Of a stretch of DNA of 46,706 nucleotides, positions 40,059 to 46,706 are shown in pieces (positions within the stretch are counted from its first letter, which is position 1; every line of letters starts with the position of its first letter). The DNA lies in the NCBI RefSeq assembly GCF_000330505.1, contig NW_004443511.1, positions 62,733 to 109,438 of the forward strand. The letters are read 5' to 3'. The notes under the pieces are model-generated. The model had not been told where the DNA came from. It ran no database searches and saw only the letters and a list, made by a program, of their open reading frames with translations. The stretch is from Entamoeba invadens IP1 (lineage: Eukaryota; Evosea; Mastigamoebida; Endamoebidae). A program made the position numbers and the translations under genes.

Positions 40059-43000
40059 TTAGTTTGACACGATGCTCTTGATTTTATCAACAAGATGAAG
40101 GAAGTCAAGTTTTGTATCTTCTGTTGAATCAATGATTTGTCGAATTGTTGTGTTTCGAGTCATGAATTGGTTCATATTTGTTTCTGTAGTAAAACGCAAG
40201 ATGGATGCTTTATCCAAACAGATTGCAGTCTCTCTGACCAAACGTCCGATCTTCGATCCGTCGACTAACATTCCATTTTGCAAAGGTCCCCATCCGCCAC
40301 CAGCTTTATAGAACATTTCTATTCTATACATTCCATTAAGGGGGTATACAATAATGTGTGCGTTATTAAATTGACTTGTGATTGTGCCCGGGTTGTATGA
40401 GTCGTTTTCACAGAACACGATGTGAACTCGATCGTTTCCCACGTGTCGTTTCTTTTGTTGGTAAGAGGATTGTTCATTCTTGCTCACTGGTATTTTGACT
40501 ACCTCGTGGAACATGATTTCGTATTTTTGATTGCTGTAGTATGTCGACGTTGGACCATCACTCCCACATTTTGTGTCCAACCCACCACTATATCGTTGCC
40601 AATTCTCCAACTTTATTGTTTCACCAATTTGACTCGTAAATTTATAGTACTCATCACTGCCTTTACAATTGGACATCACTTCTTCTTCAGTACTTTGTCC
40701 CCGAGCAACGTACACAATACCTATTTTATGAGTCTCGCGCGGTTGTACTCGGTCCAATCGATTCATCCAAGACTCAAATTTTGATGTTGTGTCGCAAATG
40801 AGTTGAATTGGAACTATTTCGTTTGGATTTGTGTTGGTGAGGAAGACAATAGCTTTCACGATATCTGTGACAGAGCCGGATTTTTGAAGAATTTCATTTT
40901 CCTGTTTTTCATTGCTTTCACATTTCTTCTCGATATCATCTTTCCGCTCTTCGCTTTTTTGTATCCCTTCACGTAGAATTTCAAAGCCTTTCATGATGTC
41001 TTCTATTTCTTTCTTCATCTCGTCCGTGTCAAAACCAACTGCTTTCTTTGATGGAAAGATGTCCATCTCTTCACTCTCCATCTCGCCAACAAGTTTGTCC
41101 AAAACGTTGTCTTCAACATCAATCTTTTCTCGCACTTTATTATTACGACAAAGAACAACACCAATTTTTGCTTCTTTGGGAATGGTCTCTTCGTCTCCAA
41201 TGAAATCCTCTCGCTCTCGCATCTCTTTTAACGTCCATCCCCACTTCCCCAATATATCTCGAACTATTAAGTGAATCCCCTTTTCATCACTCCACACACT
41301 CCATATGCGTTCATTGTATATGAAGTTCACTGTATTCTTTGGAGTTACAAGAACGTCTTCCCCACTTTCAATAAAAAATGGAGAATGCCCAACACTCTCT
41401 TTGATGATTTTACTGACAAATGTATCACACAAGAAGTCACTATTTTGAGTAGTGGTAATCTCACTAGTGGTATTGAATGTGTTCGCAACTCCTTTTTTGT
41501 TGTAACTCTCAACGACTCTAAAACACTCACAAACGGTTTTCTCGCTCATTCTCTCAAAGAAGGTTTTCTCCCCAGTGATAAAACTTAAAATATTTTGAAG
41601 AAGACTTCCCCGACGTTCCGGGCTCCCCACAGTGTACATCTTCTTGCAAATACTTTGGATGATATACTCTATCACTTCTTTCTTTAATTCGCTCGAGTGA
41701 TTTCCAATAAAGTCGATGCACATCTGCGCATTTTTCACAATCTCAAAGTCTGCGTCGTTCACCTCTTCGATCATAAAATCGACAATATTTTCAATTTCAC
41801 TTCTGGTCTCTTCAAATCCACCAGCAGTCTCGGACCCAACCTCACATACACATTGAGTCAAACACCAAAGCGACATAATATGGCAGACCGGACTCTTTGT
41901 TTTTGAGAGCAAGTGTTTAACACAGTGAATAATTTCGATAATTATGTTATAAGGTTCAACTTCAACAACAAAATCATCCGATTCGTTGATTTTCTCTTTG
42001 TTTTTAAGCTGTAACGCAACCTCTCCATACACCGCTAAAGAAAGTAACGTACTCAACAACCCAGAAATAGTCGCAGGTGCATTCACAGTTGGTTGTATAA
42101 CGTCTGTGTTGAACATAAACGAAGAAAGATAATTGCCCGTTTGGACGTTGGAACTTTTTAATACTGGGAAGTCAGGGAGACGCAAAACAGCAGAGAGAAT
42201 TGAAGGAATGAGAATGAAACTATCAGGAGACATAGTGGAGAATATAGTCGATATATCCTCAAGAGCAGTGTACAAAGCCTCATCGGGGCAATGGTCGATC
42301 AAATACACAAGCAATTTATACCCATAACTCGAAGCACCAAATGTGCAGAACAACTTGAATATTGCTCGCCGTGTTAATGTTGAAATGACAAGATCTTCAT
42401 TCTCGATAGCCTCGACAAAGTATTCCATATACAATTCTTTAAAGTTAAGTATATCATTCCCTTTAACACCCCTTCTTGTCTTCCAACTTTGTAACAGAAC
42501 AAGTAATGAAGTCACTGTGATGACATGTGTCAGTTGTAAAACATTATTCTCATTTTTCGTCGTCGTATAAAATTTGAGAAGAAGTGCGAAGTTGTCAACA
42601 ATGATTTCTGGTGTCCACTTGTTAGAAACAGCGTTCAAATAATTTTGTGGTATAGGCAATTTCATTTTTGAATAAAACACGTCGAAGTGGACTGGTATCG
42701 CCATTTTATCTTTGATGGATTCTCTCTGTGGTATTTCAATAACGAGAGGGACTAAAGCGTTTGGTGCCATATTTTTGTCGTCTTCCGGATTTTCAAATAC
42801 TTGATGTGCAACACATAACACTAAATGCCCAAAGATGTCTGTAATGCCTTCTATGACCCCATCTATTGTATAATATTTGTTCATTAATTTATACAATTCG
42901 TCCCACTCCGATTCCACGTTATTGTTATAATACAACCAAATATAGAGAATCATGTGCGTAAGTATTTTTGCATTCTCCTTTTGGACATCACACTGCGACG

Positions 43001-44246
43001 CATTTTGCTGTGACTCTTTTTCATTTTTTGTGTCTGAATTTTGATGAAGGAATGAGTCGAAAAACTTTTGCGCAAAAACCTTGGTCAATGCGATTAAAGC
43101 GCGTTTGACTGTATGTGGGAGGCTGTCGGTGCATGACTTTAAAATAACACCAAAGAGTATTTGAAGGAACATTTTTGTTCCAATTTGGTCGCTTGGTGGG
43201 TTGATTTTGTCTTGTATCTCTTCGATTATTTTCACTTTAAAGTTGGTGTATATCTCCGTGTTGATCTTTCCTTCAATTTCATTTTGTGATATGAAATTTG
43301 TGAAGTAAAAGTCGATTGCGGAGTTAATTGTTTTCAAGTCGCTCTTCGTCGCAATTTTCAAAATTTCTAAGTAGAATTCAAGGACTCCATCGGCTTCTGC
43401 GACCATCTCAGAGATATCCTCCGTTCTCATCGAATAAAGCTTTGAAGTTATCAAATTGAAAACGTCTGGGTTGGGCTCTTTTAGCCCCGAAAATGAAATG
43501 ACAGAGGGTTCGGCAAGTCTATTTGTCTGTAAATTCGGAAACAGAAGTTCCATAGTAAGCATGAAAATAGTCATCAGACCCTTAGTTCGACGCTTCTTTG
43601 TGACCACTTCATTCAACAAAACCTCGAGCATTTGAAAACAGTTGCTAATTGTTGATTTTGGTAATGAGAAATGTTGGGTTTTGTAGTTGAGAATTGGGAC
43701 AACAAGTTGGACATTTGTTTGGATGTCAACGTGTTTGAGATCAGACGGTTTAATTTCTTTAAGTGAAGTTAAGGTACTTGAACTTAAGTCATTTTTGGTG
43801 TTTGTGAATGCCGAGAGGTTTAAAGACCCGATGATCATTAATACCTGGGAAGAGTCATATGAGTTGTACAAGTTAAGGCTTTGTAAAACGATTCTGAGTG
43901 CACGAAGGCGAAGCGACGACTCAGTCTCAACGCATAAACAATCGAATAAAAACGCTTGAAACTGTGGGACAGTAAACACTGAGTTGTTACACAATAAAGA
44001 ATACTCTAACACATTCAATATTTTGTGTGCGGTTTGAAGGGTGTAATTAGTTGTGTACACAATGAGTGGAATAGTGTCTTGAATTAATCGCTCGATGATG
44101 CGAGGATTTTCGATTAAAAGTTGTTTGAGCACTTTTGGTGTTTTGCAGAGGATGTCCATATGTGTCATTCGGTCTGCGTAATTTGTGGATTCGTTCAGCA
44201 ACTTCCCACGGGAATGTTTTGCTTCTTTTGTCATCTCAATTTCCAT
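40059..44246 (-). CDS. Rap/Ral GTPase-activating protein (RalGAP-alpha/tuberin-like)
   Basis: A single frame of 1395 residues. About the first 1000 residues form a helical, HEAT-like solenoid. A predicted coiled or acidic linker (about 1060-1110) precedes the C-terminal Rap-GAP domain (about 1130-1340). Hallmarks are HKIGIVYVARGQSTEEEVMSN, YKFTSQIGETIKL, YSGGLDTKCG, YEIMFHEVVKIP, KKRHVGNDRVHIVF and the downstream SQFNNAHIIVYPL. The Asn in HVGND corresponds to the catalytic 'asparagine thumb' of Rap1GAP, so GTPase-activating function should be retained. The size and N-terminal solenoid are closer to RalGAP-alpha or tuberin than to Rap1GAP. It is expected to switch off a Ras-family GTPase (Rap, Ral or Rheb type) in membrane or growth signalling. 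The partner subunit is not in the window. The ATG at 44246 is the first of the frame, and a second Met follows at residue 5. Confidence 0.92.
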   Translation of the reverse strand: MEIEMTKEAKHSRGKLLNESTNYADRMTHMDILCKTPKVLKQLLIENPRIIERLIQDTIPLIVYTTNYTLQTAHKILNVLEYSLLCNNSVFTVPQFQAFLFDCLCVETESSLRLRALRIVLQSLNLYNSYDSSQVLMIIGSLNLSAFTNTKNDLSSSTLTSLKEIKPSDLKHVDIQTNVQLVVPILNYKTQHFSLPKSTISNCFQMLEVLLNEVVTKKRRTKGLMTIFMLTMELLFPNLQTNRLAEPSVISFSGLKEPNPDVFNLITSKLYSMRTEDISEMVAEADGVLEFYLEILKIATKSDLKTINSAIDFYFTNFISQNEIEGKINTEIYTNFKVKIIEEIQDKINPPSDQIGTKMFLQILFGVILKSCTDSLPHTVKRALIALTKVFAQKFFDSFLHQNSDTKNEKESQQNASQCDVQKENAKILTHMILYIWLYYNNNVESEWDELYKLMNKYYTIDGVIEGITDIFGHLVLCVAHQVFENPEDDKNMAPNALVPLVIEIPQRESIKDKMAIPVHFDVFYSKMKLPIPQNYLNAVSNKWTPEIIVDNFALLLKFYTTTKNENNVLQLTHVITVTSLLVLLQSWKTRRGVKGNDILNFKELYMEYFVEAIENEDLVISTLTRRAIFKLFCTFGASSYGYKLLVYLIDHCPDEALYTALEDISTIFSTMSPDSFILIPSILSAVLRLPDFPVLKSSNVQTGNYLSSFMFNTDVIQPTVNAPATISGLLSTLLSLAVYGEVALQLKNKEKINESDDFVVEVEPYNIIIEIIHCVKHLLSKTKSPVCHIMSLWCLTQCVCEVGSETAGGFEETRSEIENIVDFMIEEVNDADFEIVKNAQMCIDFIGNHSSELKKEVIEYIIQSICKKMYTVGSPERRGSLLQNILSFITGEKTFFERMSEKTVCECFRVVESYNKKGVANTFNTTSEITTTQNSDFLCDTFVSKIIKESVGHSPFFIESGEDVLVTPKNTVNFIYNERIWSVWSDEKGIHLIVRDILGKWGWTLKEMREREDFIGDEETIPKEAKIGVVLCRNNKVREKIDVEDNVLDKLVGEMESEEMDIFPSKKAVGFDTDEMKKEIEDIMKGFEILREGIQKSEERKDDIEKKCESNEKQENEILQKSGSVTDIVKAIVFLTNTNPNEIVPIQLICDTTSKFESWMNRLDRVQPRETHKIGIVYVARGQSTEEEVMSNCKGSDEYYKFTSQIGETIKLENWQRYSGGLDTKCGSDGPTSTYYSNQKYEIMFHEVVKIPVSKNEQSSYQQKKRHVGNDRVHIVFCENDSYNPGTITSQFNNAHIIVYPLNGMYRIEMFYKAGGGWGPLQNGMLVDGSKIGRLVRETAICLDKASILRFTTETNMNQFMTRNTTIRQIIDSTEDTKLDFLHLVDKIKSIVSN

Positions 44247-46706
44247 TCTCTTTATTTGAATTGTAAGTTTTTTAAAAGAATAAATGATGTTTCGATAATA
44301 AAATATTTAAACAGATATGATAAATATAGATAGTATTATTAAGATGACTTTTTTTCGATGTTTCTGAGGGATTGTCACTCCTTATTTATGTTGTTAAATT
44401 AATTAATATATATATATAGATTCATTTTATAAAAATTTAATTAAATATAATTATATTTTCGAATAAAAATGAATTAATCCATAACTATAGTTTATTTTGC
44501 CTGAACTATGTGTTATGAAATTCATATATTAAAAAATAATTACAATAATAGTAGAGTTGGTGAAAAATTATTGGGCTAAGAAAAAAGTAACTATATTTTA
44601 TTATAAACAACTATTATTTAATGGTTAATAATTTTATTTTTATTAAAAATAATACAAATAAAGAGCAGAACTAGAATTAGATAAATACATCGAGACGCCT
44701 TTTTTTTTAGATACTATACCGAATTTGTACATATAACACCCGTAAGTTACAAGTTATCTTAATTACTTTTAACCTTATTTCTTTCACATGGAGGTTGATT
44801 CAATTCACATGAAATTGATATATGATAAGATTTCTTTTTACAATTATTTGGGTTTCTGTTTTACTTGATGATGTTTTAAGTTCAAATTTGTTGTTATATG
44901 TCAACTGATTCGAAATGCTGCATTTAAGTTTTTGATTGTTGTATTATGTTGTATTGATTGTATGATTAATTAAATGATGTGTTTGATAACTTGTAATTAT
45001 ACGTTCTTTTTATGATTGAAAAATCTTTATTTTAATTTTAAAAACAAATATAAAGTAATTTTATTCGATTGTGTTTGTATTGGCACAAGCACAACAACAT
45101 TGGATTGATTTAATCCCTTAACTTGAAATATATCTGTTTGTTTTTGAAAACTCTGATTGTGGACAAATGATTATTGGTTTGTTAAAGCATTAAAAATGTT
45201 AAATAACACATTGATCCCATAGCAATTGGGATGTTTATTTCTAAATATTAAGATTTTTATAATTTAAAATGACTAAAAATAGTAAATGATAAACTGTACT
45301 AATAACATTAAATTGTATTAATGTCATTTATGTTTTAAATTGTTCAAACCAATATGAATATTATTTTTAATGCAAAACTTATGTATATTATTATAAGTTT
45401 ATTAAAACCATTTAAATAACAATTTAAAAAAAAAGGATTTGAATTAAAAATAATAAAACTATAAATTTGTTTATAAATTAATAAAAATTTCCTTCAATGA
45501 AATTTTCCATAAGGTAAAGTATTTTAAAATATTTTAAAATACCATCAAATTTTAAATATTTTCTTCACTTTTAGTACCATTATATATTTATAATACTTCA
45601 AATATTAGGGTGAATTTCAAAATGAAATTTGTGTATTTTTTCATTTTGAACAAAATTAGCAATTTCACTCATTGTTTTACTTTTTTGTTGGATTTGTATT
45701 TTTACAAAGCAAAAACAAGTAATTGGTTTAAAATAGGATGCTTTGTCCTTTTTTACCCTGTGAATATGCTTTTTATTAAAACTTGGTATTGTTTATTTTG
45801 ATTTGTTTTAAACTATTGGAACTATAAATTATAGTTGATTCTGCTTTAAACACACGAATATAATTTTTGTTTAATAAAAACAAAATTTCAATTACTGTCT
45901 GATTTGCTTTTCCTTTCAAACAACCAAATAATAATTTTATTGTGATTCATCATTTTAATAAAAAATGATAAATAAACTGATTACAATCGACAATTTTACC
46001 ATTTGTTGACCATCTTTCAATAGAAAGACAATAAGTCAAATTACTCATTTATTTTTTCTGAAATTGACTTCTTTGTTTATAATGTGATTCAATTTCTTAT
46101 TTAAGAGTTTTTTCAAGTAACCGCAAACAGACGAATTATAATAATTATTACAATTATAATTTTATATTGTAATATATAATTATAACGGGTTTTATTTAAT
46201 TAACTCCAATCATATTTTAGAAATTCCCCTCAAAATAAGTAATATTAATATAATAATACTATAACATTACTATTGTTTTTGTTTACAAATCGGCAAAATC
46301 CGTAGAATTGTTTCCAGATCATGAAAATAATCCAGATTTTCATTTTTCTTAAAAAATGAATATAACCAGAAACCAATTTGGATTTCCAGTCCCAATCTTT
46401 TCTTTAATTATATATTATAATTTATTATATTTTCATATTCATTTTTCTATCTTGATTTTTAATTTGTTAATTTTAACATCGTGAAAATAAAAGGTTACAT
46501 TTTGAATTAAGATTATTAATAACAGATTTTTTGGCTAAGAACACATTTATTACAATTAATGAGTAACAATTAATAAATTTAACAATACTGTATTGTATAA
46601 AATAAACTATGTTTTTATTGAAAAAAATCAGCTTCTTTTCATTTAAAGTAACTAAAAATGAAAAATGAAAAAGTTAAAAGAGAAGATACGAATTACAAAC
46701 AAAACC
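44247..46706. other. Long AT-rich region without recognisable genes
   Basis: The 2.46 kb beyond the RapGAP start holds only scattered short frames (one of about 60 codons at 45610-45801, rich in Phe and Lys, is not convincing). A palindromic ten-base word ATTTTAAAAT is repeated at 45521-45540. No rRNA, tRNA or transposon end is recognised. The window ends within this region. Confidence 0.5.

Noticed and set aside
45610..45801. A 63-codon frame with two apparent hydrophobic segments
   Set aside because: Its amino acids are mainly Phe, Lys, Leu and Asn, as AT-rich DNA gives by chance. There is no other support.

Overview
The window reads as nuclear DNA of an Entamoeba-type amoeba, most compatible with E. 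invadens. The species call is an inference. The DNA is AT-rich, with long AT-only spacers between compact, mostly single-exon genes. Where a gene is split, the introns are short (46-122 nt), start with GTTTG(T/C) and end in AG. Gene content also fits: transmembrane kinases with Cys-rich ectodomains, R2R3 Myb factors, a BEACH protein and a RapGAP. There are no bacterial-type operons, IS elements or CRISPR arrays, and I recognised no tRNA or rRNA genes. Two 100-base runs of N (23262-23361 and 34374-34473) are assembly gaps, each inside a gene.

Layout. 1-5.3 kb: a transmembrane-kinase-like protein whose kinase domain has lost its catalytic residues, then a secreted, probably GPI-anchored protein whose N-terminal half resembles an expansin. 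5.5-12.1 kb (minus strand): an R2R3 Myb protein, a tiny two-helix membrane protein, a 922-residue orphan, and a basic protein whose frame stays open 5' of its first ATG next to a long ATAAT microsatellite. 12.5-20.0 kb (minus): a small GPI-type surface protein made of two diverged repeats, a thioredoxin-fold protein without its CxxC, a Ser-Pro-rich orphan, a secreted coiled-coil protein and a two-exon choline-transporter-like (CTL/SLC44) protein. 21-25 kb: a weak small ORF, an ORF relic, a gene cut by the first gap, and a two-exon RUS/DUF647 protein. 25.7-29.8 kb: an intact two-exon receptor-like kinase with CxxC repeats. 29.9-44.2 kb (minus): a glyoxalase-II-like metallohydrolase, a protein built of four ubiquitin-like folds, a giant BEACH-WD40 protein interrupted by the second gap, and a RalGAP/tuberin-like RapGAP. 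The last 2.5 kb shows nothing recognisable.

Themes. Several genes concern the cell surface and membrane traffic: two kinase receptors, two GPI-type proteins, a secreted protein, a lipid-precursor transporter, a BEACH scaffold and a small-GTPase regulator. There is no evidence that they form one pathway. The main corrections over a plain ORF reading are that RUS, CTL, the second kinase and the BEACH protein are each one gene split by an intron (or, at the BEACH 3' end, by an intron or a frame slip), and that several frames open with TTG or GTG where the true ATG lies a little downstream.
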